A stretch of 64,000 nt of DNA, from NCBI GenBank assembly GCA_030867875.1, contig JAOWCC010000577.1, positions 93,911,740-93,975,739 of the forward strand, written 5' to 3'. A program made the translations under genes and the position numbers. Shown piece after piece: positions 45,130 to 55,227 of this stretch. Every line of letters begins with the position of its first letter. Position 1 is the stretch's first letter. Under the pieces are notes generated by a model. It was not told the origin of the DNA and made no database searches. It saw nothing but the letters and a program-made list of their open reading frames with translations. Source of the DNA: Actinernus sp. WN-2022 (lineage: Eukaryota; Cnidaria; Anthozoa; Actiniaria; Actinernidae).

Positions 45130-46110
45130 TTAAAGAGTATTATCAAGAGCTAAAGCCTCTTTTACGGCGATGTCGGATGCCATAACAGCGGCGGGCCAGT
45201 AGTTAGACGCTACAACAGGGATCTCCTGAGGATTTAAGACGGATTTAAGACTCCATCCCAGGCAAATGAGGAGGCGTCTGTGTACATCTTGAATTGGTGA
45301 TGCCGCTCTGTGCGCCACGAAAGACAACCTGACCATTATTTCAGGAAAGGTCAATCTCTTCACGTAATTGTTTAGTGAGAACCATCGGCCTAACTGAGCG
45401 GCAGAGCGGCCGAACACCCGGAACCGCCATAGACATACATTTCCCAGCTAGTTTTTGCAAGCTTGTTAGAGTAACGTGATCAAATGACTTGCCAAGAGTA
45501 AGGCTTTTCTTTCTTGCTCGGGAGCAGATGAAAAGTACGCAAATGAGAATTGCAATCGAAACCAAGGTAGGGAACGGAAGGCGTATCTGCGAGGTGTGGC
45601 GATCGTGGATGTATAAAGAACACGGGATGCCAATGGACCGCAAATAGTGGGAAGCTAATAAGCCAGTGGTATGATAAACAATGCAAACGCCGAGAGTTTC
45701 CACCCAAACGGAATGGTATTACATGTAAAGAACCAGCCATTCTACCCAAACCCAAAGAACGTTCTGCTAGCATGTGAGAGGAGGACATTATTGGTCGAAA
45801 CCGGATTTATCATCGCAGACAGTTTGGTAAGAGTCTCGCTCTACGTAAAGGGGTAAATCACGAAGGTGGTCAAGAGAGAATGTCGATTGACCATCAATAA
45901 GTTCAAGAAACGATTGTCGTTACAGTGAGGGGCATGACAAGGTGCGGAGGTTCGACTTCATCTACATTACCCCACACTGAGATAGCACCAGAGACGAGGG
46001 GTTGAAGAATGGTGTTCAAACGGAGCGCAGGAACTATGACCCCGTTCACACGTATCCGTTTTCGTATCGTTTTTGTATTGTTCTCCGTCCTCAAGGGAAT
46101 AGAAAACAAT
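45130..46110 (-). pseudogene. DIRS-type RT/RNase H fragment, second copy
   Basis: On the minus strand: EPPHLVMPLT (about 45930), a degraded centre, the palm SIGIPCSLYIHDRHTSQIRL (about 45590-45660), then SLQKLAGKCMSMAVPG (about 45430), and an RNase H-like ASNYWPAAVMASDIAVKEAL segment (about 45150) in another frame. The catalytic YIDD of the family reads YIHD here (Asp to His), so this copy is catalytically dead besides the frame changes. It extends further into RNase H than the copy at 4.4 kb. Confidence 0.75.
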
Positions 46111-46169
46111 GGTCAATTACCTGAAACAATATGAAAACGCTACGAAAACGCATACGTGTGGACGGGGTC
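46038..46169. mobile_element. 132 bp MITE with ~40 bp TIRs
   Basis: Starts GACCCCGTTCACACGTAT and ends with the complement GACCCCGTCCACACGTAT; arms pair with a few mismatches over about 41 bp. Flanking TAT repeats (46035-46037, 46170-46172) and the uninterrupted ACTATAATTG in the other DIRS copy define the insertion. No coding. Confidence 0.88.
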
Positions 46170-46452
46170 TATGATTGTAGAATATACGCCGAGGTGGTAT
46201 ACGGAGGAGTTAAAATGTTCACCCCGCAAGTTGCCGTTGAAATGCCTAAAATAGTGCTGTATCTAGACTTTATTAACTAACCAATCGAATACAATTAAAT
46301 ACAATCTATAAGACGCAAGGGTTATAACCAATAGGGAAACTATATAACCGATCTTCGTACGTGAAGCAAAAACATGTTGGATCAAATAAACCACGGCTGT
46401 TAAAGTCCTAAATATACAGCAATCTATGACACAAGCAAGTAGTAAATACTAA

Positions 46453-47787
46453 GGGACTGTTCGTTTATTACGTCGCAGGGGGGGCTGGTGGTTTTATGGG
46501 GGAGGTAAATTTTTTGAACATGCAAAATTTATGGGGGTAAATTTTAAAATTCTAAAGAAATAGAGGGGGTAACATTTTATAGAGAAGATTTTAGAAAAGA
46601 AGGACGAAGAACGTCCCACAGGAAGTCCGATCGAGTAACAACGATTTAACTGGAGGAGTACTCGACATGAGCATGGCAATAAACGGTCAGCGGTAATAAT
46701 ATCGGTGATACCAGTTACGCCTCTTCTACCCTGGATGCCATGCAGAGGTTGGGTTCTACTCTAAGCCAAAGTTTAGGCGCGAAGGAGCGAATGTCGACGC
46801 TTCGCTCCTCGATATGGCGATGGCGGCGCTTCGCGCCTTTTGCGTTAGAGAGGGCAGTAGAACCTCGCTTTTCGTGTTAGAGAGGGCAGTAGAACCTCGC
46901 TTTTCGCGTTAGAGAGGGCAGTAGAACCTCGCTTTTCGCGTTAGGAGAGGGCAGTAGAACCTCGCTTTTCGTGTTAGAGAGGGCAGTAGAATCTCGCTTT
47001 AGAGAGGGCAGTAGAACCTCTGGCATCCAGGATACGCCTCTTCTGGTTGAAAATGACAATATTCAAGGTATGGAATATACTCCGGAGTTCAAGTAAATTA
47101 AGCTGTGAAAGCGAACTCCTTTGGAGAATGATCATCTTTGAGTACAACAAAGCTTCTTAATATGTGTAACTAACAACATTCAGGCTGTAGCAAGGGTCCA
47201 GGAGTTTGTCCCTGAAAGCGTGTCTGTCTGAGTGGGGAAAACATGAAAAAAGACGAGTAGATTTTATAGGCTTCGTTAAAATAATAAATAGCCTTTTCCA
47301 TGCATTAAGCTTTCTTGAACAGTCCACAAGCCCCTGGCCACGTTTCCCTTCTGATACCTTTGTTGATTCATTGCTGGACCTTACAGTGAATCTAGCCTAT
47401 GAAGGACATCAGGTCCATTGAGCGCCGGCTTGCAAAGAAGATCTAATTAATATATTTTCCTTTCAAAAATTATTTTCTGATCTCTGACCTTTTGTCCTGC
47501 CAGTTTAATGCTAGTGCTAGTTCATCTGTCTCAAGCTCTGCTATCTTTGCTAGCTGCTTAGCTGCCATTTTGAAACAAACGTAACTTGGCGATTATTTGG
47601 AACCGTTTCGAATTGGTGACTATAAAATTATAGTTTTTGAGGGGAGGGGGGTAAAAATTTGAAAACATTTTTTTAAAAGGGGGTCTTAATTTAAGAAAAA
47701 TTCAAGAGACAGGGGTAGATTTTTTTATCCAGTATGTTTTTCCAAAAACCACCAGCCCCCCCTGCGACGTAATAAACGAACAGTCCC
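46453..47787. mobile_element. PIF/Harbinger-like non-autonomous DNA transposon
   Basis: Perfect 43 bp TIRs (outer end GGGACTGTTCGTTTATTACG) flanked by TAA on both sides (46450-46452 and 47788-47790). The other DIRS copy has a single TAA at this site. A 3 bp TWA duplication is the rule for PIF/Harbinger elements. No transposase: the ORF at 47206-47421 has no recognisable motif. An internal minisatellite is at 46841-47023. Confidence 0.88.
46841..47023. repeat. ~31 bp minisatellite inside the TAA element
   Basis: About six copies of GTTAGAGAGGGCAGTAGAAC followed by CTCGCTTTTCG, the last two shortened. The array is bordered on each side by inverted TGGCATCCAGG-type motifs (about 46731 and 47020). 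Confidence 0.9.
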
Positions 47788-47906
47788 TAAGGACGAACTA
47801 AACGTTAACCACAACGTAACTGACTCCATGCTAGGAAAAACTGAAAATTGTGAACAATAACATAAAAGACAGTCAACGGGTAAGGAATAGCAGACATGGA
47901 AGTAGA

Positions 47907-48175
47907 CCTAAAGGGATGGGTAAAACACTCCACAAATCCGAATTTATGAGTCAAAGCACATATAAGCTAACGTATTCCTGGCTATGAAAGCCGCAACCGT
48001 GCACAATATCTGGAGCCGACTTATGGGGTTAGGAAAGCACTGCACAAATCCGACTTTGTGAAGCGAAGCACGTATAAACCAACATATTCGTGGCTATAAA
48101 GCCCGAAAACGTGCACAAACTTGGGAGCCGACCTAAGGGGATGGGAAAGCACACCACAAATCCGAATTTGAGAGT
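47907..48175. repeat. Tandem ~115-120 bp repeats in the DIRS-like leader, copy 2
   Basis: Counterpart of 5191-5470, with the same GGGATGGG, CACAAATCCGA and TGGCTAT blocks. Confidence 0.8.
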
Positions 48176-48383
48176 CATGCGTTAATTTCTCCACTTCCGG
48201 TTTCTAAAAATCCTAAACATTTTGCGCGCTTTCACTAAACACCAAACTTTTTGGTGGAAATCGCATGTTTATTTCTGAAATACAGGGAAGATAGAGCTAC
48301 TTAGCGCTCTCAAATTTACATTGTTAGTTTGGGATATTTATAGATCTTAACTGCATGCTATCGTAAACAAACTTTGCTGTTAA

Positions 48384-49972
48384 GGGCCCATTGACATATT
48401 TAAATCGACCATTGCTAGGGAAAGTTTGAAGCCTCGTAAAACCCGGAAAATTAAAGAGTGGGCAATAATTATTGTCAAGGTGACTCCTAGGGTAAAGTTT
48501 TGTAGTCTGATGACGTCATCAAGTGACGTCATGATGACGTCATCAAAATCAGAAAATTTCTAAACTCTCCAAGGATTTTTGATCTACTTGTAATTTATGA
48601 ATATTTTCCGAACCTACGAATAGAGGCGCATAAAATCGAGCATGCGTTTGCCATTACGACAAAAAATGAAGATTTTACAACACTTTTCAGTACAATTTTA
48701 GGCATTTTTGGCGAATGAAAAGCCATAACTTTGGCAATTATTGCCGGTTTCCAAAATCCATGCTCGATTTTGTGGAGAACGTGGTCAACAACATTTTAAC
48801 GGGAAAAAGTTTGGTGTTTAGTGAAAGCGCGCAAAATGTTTAGGATTTTTAGAAACCGGAAGTTAAGAAATTAACGCATGCGCAAAAGTGCCTGTTTTGT
48901 GGTCGTGAAATAGTCGCAGAACTATTGTTGATCTCGTTGATCTCGTGGCGTTCACAACAGTTTGTTTTTCGACATCAAAAATACTATTTTAAGGATGAAA
49001 ACTGACCTGTATTTTAATTAGTGGCATGCACTAAGGTTCAATCACAACTTTACCAGGAACCATTATCTGGAGACAAAAGTGTGCATGCTTGTGGATACCC
49101 TGGATACCAGAGGCTCGAAATCGTCGGGGCGAGCGAAGCGAGACCACCTGAGCTTGATTTCAGCACGAGTCGCGAAAACGGTCGTCACGCAAAACAAAAC
49201 TCCTTCGGGGAATCAAAACTCTTTCGATCGCGGCACATTACAGTATATTCGTACCTGAGCCCCTCTGGAACCAGGGTAGCTTGTGGACGATTTGAGTTGA
49301 AAACCTGCCGGTCGAAAATTACTCGACTTCTTGAGTGGCCGTACTTTTCTTCGTGTTTTTAGAGGCCATGTTCTCCCTGGAAGCAGCCATTTCAGCTTCT
49401 ATATCTTTGACAACTGTAGATACTATTTACTAGATGTTCTTTCAATCTATCCACAGCGGGAAGAGCTCGGCTACATCTGAGAGTCCAATACAAGTTTGCA
49501 TTCTCATTCATCGGCTTTCACTCATCACTGTGTTGGCGGCGCTGTAGTACGCTTGCCGTTACTTTTTTGCTCGGTACAAATTATTCAGTTTCCCTTTCTC
49601 TAGGTTCAAGTACAGTTAGGCGCCTTTCGAGTCCTGAACGATTCCTTCAAAAGTTTCTTGTCAAGTATTATTTTCTTTCACACAATAAATCAAGCTTTTC
49701 ATTTTCCAGCGACAAAAGGCTAGGCTTGCTCCGACTTTTGAACACTTTACTTCATTCATTCATGAAAACCTTTCAAGTAAACCACGAATAAAACTTATAA
49801 ACATGTGTAAGTATTAAAACTATCGGGTGGCCGGTGGACACGCATAAAACTAAACTGAGAAAACAGCCGACTCATATCGCCCAAGTCGGCTGTTTTCTCA
49901 GGTTAGCATAAACCGGAAGTCAAAATCACATCTGCTCCTGCGAGCATAGCAACGGAATATGTCAATGGGCCC
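48384..49972. mobile_element. piggyBac-like (TTAA) non-autonomous DNA transposon
   Basis: TIRs of 17 bp (GGGCCCATTGACATATT) with TTAA on each side (48380-48383 and 49973-49976); the other DIRS copy has one TTAA at this site. TTAA targeting is shared by piggyBac and some Kolobok-type elements. ORFs inside (49021-49362, 49567-49791) show no transposase motif. A perfect 18 bp hairpin, CTGAGAAAACAGCCGACT, is at 49855-49901 near the right end, and three TGACGTCA palindromes lie at about 48508-48543. Confidence 0.87.
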
Positions 49973-49983
49973 TTAAATGAGCT

Positions 49984-50837
49984 CAGGAGGGAGGGGGCGT
50001 CTCTAGGGAAAACCCTGGACCAGTCATGTAGACAGTATGACGTCACGCAATGGCTCAGTGATTTTCAATATGGCGGCGCATAAAGATACGGCTATTTTAC
50101 TCTATCGCATATACTAAAAAACAAATTCCCATGTAAATTCGCATAATATCAGTTATATAATTCCATTTACCAGAAAAGGGTATACCAAATACGGTTTTGA
50201 GCCGGGCTTATGGAAATTTATTGTATTTTTTAATAGGTTTTTAGGTAGGTTTTTGTGAATAAGTGGAACTTTCATTTGGGAGAAACGGAAAGGACCGCAG
50301 CAATGCTTGATGGAACAAAGGGCCGGATAAATGGAAATCAGGCTTCAAAATAGGAGGTTCAGTTCCTGTGATATTCAACTCCTTACCTGCGAAGTTTTGT
50401 TAAGATGTCTTGGGTGGAACTGCTCATCTATCCCTTCAAAGACAAAAGTTCGTTTTGCTTGAGTCTGGCGCCATGTTGTTTTCCACCAACGACAAATTAT
50501 GTGCTCATGATGTCGGCTGTGAAGGACACTCGGGATAAAAGCAGGAGCCGGAAGCATTGGACACTTTTATTGTGGATGACTTTTCAGAATAACGTTATTC
50601 TCTTTTCTTCTACAAAAAACTTTGATCTTGATATACAAGCGAAAGCATCAGCCTTGAAGTCTCTCATGCATATATTATTATATATGTAATTTTATAATAT
50701 AGATACGATAGTACGCACGCTCTGATTGGCTAAGAAGCCATGTTTTATCAGAGTATATAACATGGTTAGCCGTGTTATATAGTTTTCAACTGGCGGTTTC
50801 CTTTCATCGCGCACGTAAATCTATATTATAAAACAGA
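49984..50837. other. Intergenic, no gene supported
   Basis: ORFs on both strands at 50375-50689 overlap each other and have no recognisable motif. Confidence 0.4.
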
Positions 50838-51010
50838 TAAAGAAGCCTTAAATCCATGTTTTATACTATCATAAAACACTCTGGTCAATTGAGAACACTC
50901 TAGAAATGTTGAAAGCACGCGCCTTCGGCTTGTGCTTTAACATTTCTCTCATGTTCTCAAATGCCCATCGTGTTTTATGATAGTATAAAACATGGCTAAG
51001 GCTTCTTTAT
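50838..51010. mobile_element. Foldback element, ~85 bp arms
   Basis: Arms 50838-50923 and 50926-51010 pair well (ATAAAGAAGCC, CATGTTTTATACTATCATAA, GAGAAC, AAATGTT.AAAGCAC) with a GCGCCTTCGGC tip. Related wording (GCCATGTTTTAT, AGAAGCC) at 50740-50760 suggests a larger palindromic element starting near 50690. Confidence 0.78.
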
Positions 51011-51917
51011 TTGTTAAGTAAAGTGAATTCGAAGCGAGAGAATTTCGATTCATAAATGTTGGATTCATAAATGCTGGAATATACAGTTGCTCTTTCAAAT
51101 TTCTGAAAGTTCGTATTTACATTTGCAGTGATGCTGCCTACACTGAGGAGCTGGTACGTAAAAAACTTTATAGTAATTATTATAGTTTTAATACTGCACA
51201 TGTAGTGCTGTAAAGTGGTGCATAATTAAAATGCATATGTTGATCCCTTTCGATCATTTCATCACTTAACAATATTTGTTTAAATATTATACTCAATTCA
51301 TGAGTTTAAATTAATTAAGAGCAAGTGATGAGTAGCCTATATACATGTATAGCGATAGAAAGCAGACATGCTTCTTGTTATTTTTGTTATCTGATACTGT
51401 CAAATTGACAAATTACCCAAAATCTTGGGGCATCAGAGAGATCTTTTTGCATTAATATTTACATAATTGTATGTGCCATTGGATCTCCAACAGCATGTGG
51501 AAATTATCAAATGACAAGGCACAGATGATGCATGTATTCTTCATTTTTTACAACCTACATGTATACATACAATGTACATGTATAATACTACATGTACATG
51601 TATGTATGTAAGGACTAGTATCCATACTACAAGATATTTAAGAAGCCGGGATCATCAAACCCAATATATGCTTCAAAATATATTAATAGACTTCTACATG
51701 TATTTGTTATAGATTATACATTTATAGTTTGTTTGGATTTTTTGTGGTCAGAGAAATCTTTTAAATTCTCTGAATTGCCATTAGTTACCGGTAATTAATT
51801 GAAAATCAAAATATTAACATTCAAAATTTTCTGGTACAATTGTAGATATTGCCTATTTTTAACAGACAGCTGTTCTTCAACTGCTAGCTAGTTCATCAAG
51901 TTAAATGAAAATTATAA
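51011..51917. other. AT-rich intergenic downstream of the YqaJ block
   Basis: Contains TACATGTACATGTATG simple repeats at 51555-51610. No gene. If the 52-59 kb block is a transposon, its terminal repeat should lie here, but I do not see a clear TIR by eye. Confidence 0.4.
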
Positions 51918-52487
51918 TTAGGCTGTAATTAATGAATCAAGGGGTTGGAGGTCATCCCCAAAGCTATCATCTGAATCACTCTCAGCTGGCTTATAAATAG
52001 AATTTAAAAGATCTTTAATGCCAGAACATGGAACTAGTTTTTCTAGGCATTCATCAGAATCACTAGAACTTCCATTGGGTTGTGCATGATGATTTGTAGA
52101 TCTTAGCTTTTTAGTTGTGTGCCTTTCTGGTGTATATCCACCTTTACGTGGTGAAAGGGAAGAGCGCTTTAAAGTGCATTCTTGTTTGCCTGCAAGAAGT
52201 TTTTCATTTTCATGATTTTTCATTATATTAATCATTGAATCACTTACAAATGTAATGGGTACAAATTGTGCCTCATCAAGGAGCTCCTTATTTTTTTCTT
52301 GGCCCATTTGAACAGAAACAATTTCTGTATCTGGAACAAAGCTAACTGCAACTTTAGAGGTTATGTTGCAATGTTGGAGCAAGGTATCCTTGAGGTCATC
52401 AATTTTCATGCTTGTTTGAAATGGTACATTATGAAATTGAAGAATTGTTCTTATATTATCAAGTTTTACTTTGCTGTCTGGTAGCAA
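51918..52487 (-). CDS. C-terminal tail ORF of the YqaJ protein or separate small protein
   Basis: 189 codons, starting MLPDSKVKLDNIRT. The frame is actually open further upstream (through HHSNSDILKQIICHHKD), directly following the YqaJ ORF across a T10 run on the minus strand (plus 52569-52578). It is therefore probably the continuation of the nuclease protein and not an independent gene. The first third looks helical (IDDLKDTLLQHCN, SAP-like in rhythm), the rest is low complexity with basic (KRSSLSPRKGGY) and acidic (SSSDSDEC, ESDSDDSFGDD) clusters, typical of a nuclear regulatory tail. No recognised family. Confidence 0.5.
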   Translation of the reverse strand: MLPDSKVKLDNIRTILQFHNVPFQTSMKIDDLKDTLLQHCNITSKVAVSFVPDTEIVSVQMGQEKNKELLDEAQFVPITFVSDSMINIMKNHENEKLLAGKQECTLKRSSLSPRKGGYTPERHTTKKLRSTNHHAQPNGSSSDSDECLEKLVPCSGIKDLLNSIYKPAESDSDDSFGDDLQPLDSLITA

Positions 52488-52563
52488 AAGCTTGTCTTTG
52501 TGATGGCAGATAATTTGTTTCAGAATGTCACTGTTACTGTGATGGACAGGTTTATATAAGTAG

Positions 52564-54462
52564 TTAGAAAAAAAAAATTATCATTAAATGTGAGTTTTTC
52601 AAACATGAGTAAATACAGACTGTCTTTTTCAATGAATAATGGGTTACAACCAACAAATGTGGCTTTTCCATTATTCCAAAGACCATTGTACACATACCAG
52701 CCTCTTTTTGTTTGTTTTTGGGTAGAATAAATTTCACACCAATATAATGATTAGATTTCAAATATACAATGCCAGATAATCTATACCTGCAGCCATTAAC
52801 TTTGATGGTGCATGCAATGGATTTATTGTTGGAAGCAATTAACTGGGGACATTTATTCCTGGGGTTGCTAATGTAGCTTGCAAAAAAAATATTTGGAGTA
52901 TTTCTCACTTCTGTTGATTGGAGAGTAGAGGCACCACATGTTTTAGAATCTTCAACAATTGAGCATTCTGTGTCTAACTTATTACAACATTTATCTTTGA
53001 TTAGGAAAGAGCATTTGGAATTTCTACAGAAATTATTTAGTGCCAGCTTGTGTTCAACAGTCTTGAGGATATCAAAATCAGAACCACCTGGCAAGAAGTG
53101 ACTGGTAATAGCATCTTCAGCACTTATGGGGAGAACATAATGAGTAAAGTTTCTAACTGTGTTGTGTGTGCTGTCAATTTTGCAAGTGGTTGAATGAATT
53201 ACTTCAAGTGTAAAGTTAGTTTTTATTGAAAGTTCAGTTTTATCAAGAATTCTGTAAATTACTGAATCAAGTGATGCTTCTTTTCCAAATGCATAGTAGG
53301 TGTGACCATCCACTGTACAATCCTTTAGCCACCCCCAAAGCCTCATCTTACTGTTATGAAAGTCCCCATTCTCCCTTAGAAAAAATGCATCAATTAAAGA
53401 GGTCAAGCCTTCATTCGATTCAAAAAGAGAGAGATTGCTGAATTGTCTTTTAAATGCATGATAAACTAATTCAAGAAAAGTGTCCTGGTGGCAACTGTTG
53501 TGTATTCCTTTTGAACCATATTTGTATGATTGATATGATGCAATGGTAGCAGATGGAGAACTGTTTTTCTGCCTTACTTCGCAAGGATGCAATTTACATT
53601 TACATTCATCCTCTTTGCATCCCTGACATTTCCGTGCAGTATATGTAAGTGGTTTGGATGTAGTGGTTTTACTTACATTTACAAAAAGGTTGATATTCTT
53701 GTTAGAGAGAACTTGTGGAACTATTAATGAATCAGTTGTTGAATATATACAAGAACTTTGTTCAGATATTTCTTTGCTTTTCTGTTTGAGACCAAAAATA
53801 TCTGAATGCCATACTGGCTCGGCTGTACCACTCCTGGCCAGTTCCCAAAATTTGTAGAGGTAATTCAGTAAGTCATTAATATAGTTATCATCTCTTTCAA
53901 TAAGAAATATTTTGGTTCCTACTGGAGTCCACACAATGTAGTGACAGAAAGCAGTTGAACTGCAAAACATTTCAAGCATCACCTGTGGCACATGATTAGC
54001 GCAAACCTTTTTGTAGGGTACAGGTTTTCCACCCATAAAAGGACACTTTATTTCAAGAACTGTTTTTAACTGGCCTTTGTTTTCAACAAGGCCATCTGGT
54101 GAAGATGCCAGCCAATCCTGCCCATCCTTATCCTTTAAAAACCAAACCCCTGTTTCTTTTACTACATCATGATGTTTACAGTGTTTTGAAAAATGTTGCA
54201 AATATGTTGCAAGGGCACAGTCTTCATTCATTGCCCCCCACAGCATTGCCATATTTTCAGGTACTTCGTTTAAGCCACTGTCAAATCCATGTAACTCACT
54301 TGATAGGTGTTTCCAATAATCAACCATTGCCAGTTTACCATACCACCCCAGAGCAGTTGCAGCTTTACTTCCATTAATTTTACACTTCCTGGCATTAAAC
54401 CATTTCTCTCCTCTTTGCTTAAAAAGTGTTGGATCAGTTACATGTACATCATCAATTGAATT
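52564..54462 (-). CDS. YqaJ/lambda-exonuclease-like nuclease (PD-(D/E)XK)
   Basis: The annotated ATG is at 54327, but the frame is open to 54462 and the upstream codons carry the start of the domain (FKQRGEKWFNARKCKINGSK). Motifs, numbered from the ATG: NE at 34-35, SPDG at 76-79, EIKCP at 92-96 and Q115 in HVPQVMLEM. These are the metal-binding and catalytic positions of YqaJ-family 5'-3' exonucleases, which resect double-stranded ends for single-strand annealing. A Cys-rich linker (CQGCKEDECKCKLHPCE) and further Cys clusters follow. The last ~60 codons appear to be out of frame: another frame gives RGWYVYNGLW and continues into 51918-52487. An in-frame TAA (54463-54465) separates it from the zinc-knuckle ORF. 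Confidence 0.78.
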   Translation of the reverse strand, partial: NSIDDVHVTDPTLFKQRGEKWFNARKCKINGSKAATALGWYGKLAMVDYWKHLSSELHGFDSGLNEVPENMAMLWGAMNEDCALATYLQHFSKHCKHHDVVKETGVWFLKDKDGQDWLASSPDGLVENKGQLKTVLEIKCPFMGGKPVPYKKVCANHVPQVMLEMFCSSTAFCHYIVWTPVGTKIFLIERDDNYINDLLNYLYKFWELARSGTAEPVWHSDIFGLKQKSKEISEQSSCIYSTTDSLIVPQVLSNKNINLFVNVSKTTTSKPLTYTARKCQGCKEDECKCKLHPCEVRQKNSSPSATIASYQSYKYGSKGIHNSCHQDTFLELVYHAFKRQFSNLSLFESNEGLTSLIDAFFLRENGDFHNSKMRLWGWLKDCTVDGHTYYAFGKEASLDSVIYRILDKTELSIKTNFTLEVIHSTTCKIDSTHNTVRNFTHYVLPISAEDAITSHFLPGGSDFDILKTVEHKLALNNFCRNSKCSFLIKDKCCNKLDTECSIVEDSKTCGASTLQSTEVRNTPNIFFASYISNPRNKCPQLIASNNKSIACTIKVNGCRYRLSGIVYLKSNHYIGVKFILPKNKQKEAGMCTMVFGIMEKPHLLVVTHYSLKKTVCIYSCLKNSHLMIIFFF

Positions 54463-55209
54463 TTATAGGGTTTTATAGCATTTAAAGGTTTTAAGATCAC
54501 AAGATTTAAGGTTGCTTATTAACTTTGTCAGACTAGTGCCTGGATGGTACCATACCCGTTTAGGAATTGGAGGGTTGTCAAGGGCTAAATTTTTCACTAC
54601 TGTTTTTTTACTAGAAGTATGCTTTTGGTGACAGCTTGATTTTAGATGGCCTAATTGACCACAGGTAAAGCATTTTTGCTTTGCAAGCCATTCAGGTTCA
54701 TGGCCTTCAGGGCAGTCTGATGCCCAATGCCCTTGTTCATAACAATGTAAGCAGATATCAGTAGAGGCAGCTTTGGTTTTGTTATTGCAATTGGGTTGAC
54801 ATTTTTTACCTTCAAATTTTTTTAGCATTTGTCTGACTGCTGATTCATCAGAATCATGATCAGGTGCTAATCCATCCTTGGCTAAGTATAAAACACACCT
54901 TGGTTTACAAAATTTTCGCACAAAAGAAGACATTACTTGGGTGGAGGAACTTAGTTGCATTTCTGACAGGTTTAGTTTCTTCAGTAAAATTGTCCAGTTT
55001 AGCTGCAGAGTAGTGTCTTTCTTAAGGCTCTCAAGTGCCAATTGTAGTGAATCAGGGGACCAAGCATTGTTAAAAAAAGTAGTTCTGAGGTGATAATCAA
55101 GTTGTTGTGCAAAGTAAAGGACATGGGGTTGGTTTGCACTTGCACGTAAAGCTGTAAGAATAGGTTGAGAGGTGTGAAGTATAGTCTGTGGTAGAAGAAT
55201 ATAGATCAA
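54463..55209 (-). CDS. Double CCHC zinc-knuckle protein of the P-like block
   Basis: 248 codons. Two knuckles of CX2CX4HX4C type at residues 153-166 (CLHCYEQGHWASDC) and 180-193 (CFTCGQLGHLKSSC), preceded by a helical region and followed by a basic tail. Such knuckles bind single-stranded nucleic acid. The N-terminal part overlaps the end of the transposase region in a different frame (55097-55324 carries a related coding segment), so the ORF is likely the C-terminal part of a longer polypeptide broken by frameshifts. Its stop codon is in frame with the YqaJ nuclease downstream. Confidence 0.6.
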   Translation of the reverse strand: MIYILLPQTILHTSQPILTALRASANQPHVLYFAQQLDYHLRTTFFNNAWSPDSLQLALESLKKDTTLQLNWTILLKKLNLSEMQLSSSTQVMSSFVRKFCKPRCVLYLAKDGLAPDHDSDESAVRQMLKKFEGKKCQPNCNNKTKAASTDICLHCYEQGHWASDCPEGHEPEWLAKQKCFTCGQLGHLKSSCHQKHTSSKKTVVKNLALDNPPIPKRVWYHPGTSLTKLISNLKSCDLKTFKCYKTL

Positions 55210-55227
55210 GATATTCAGTAGTTTGTT

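Larger units (their letters stand above)
45570..49983 (-). mobile_element. DIRS-like retroelement, second copy with three nested insertions
   Basis: Colinear with 4357-5686 when 46038-46169, 46453-47787 and 48384-49972 are removed. Order on the minus strand: leader with tandem repeats (47907-48175), RT, RNase H. Homology to the other copy ends at AAATGAGCT (49983). The coding part (RNase H) extends left beyond 45570 to about 45130. Confidence 0.82.

Noticed and set aside
47206..47421. 71 aa ORF as a transposase of the TAA element
   Set aside because: Too short, no DDE or DNA-binding motif seen.
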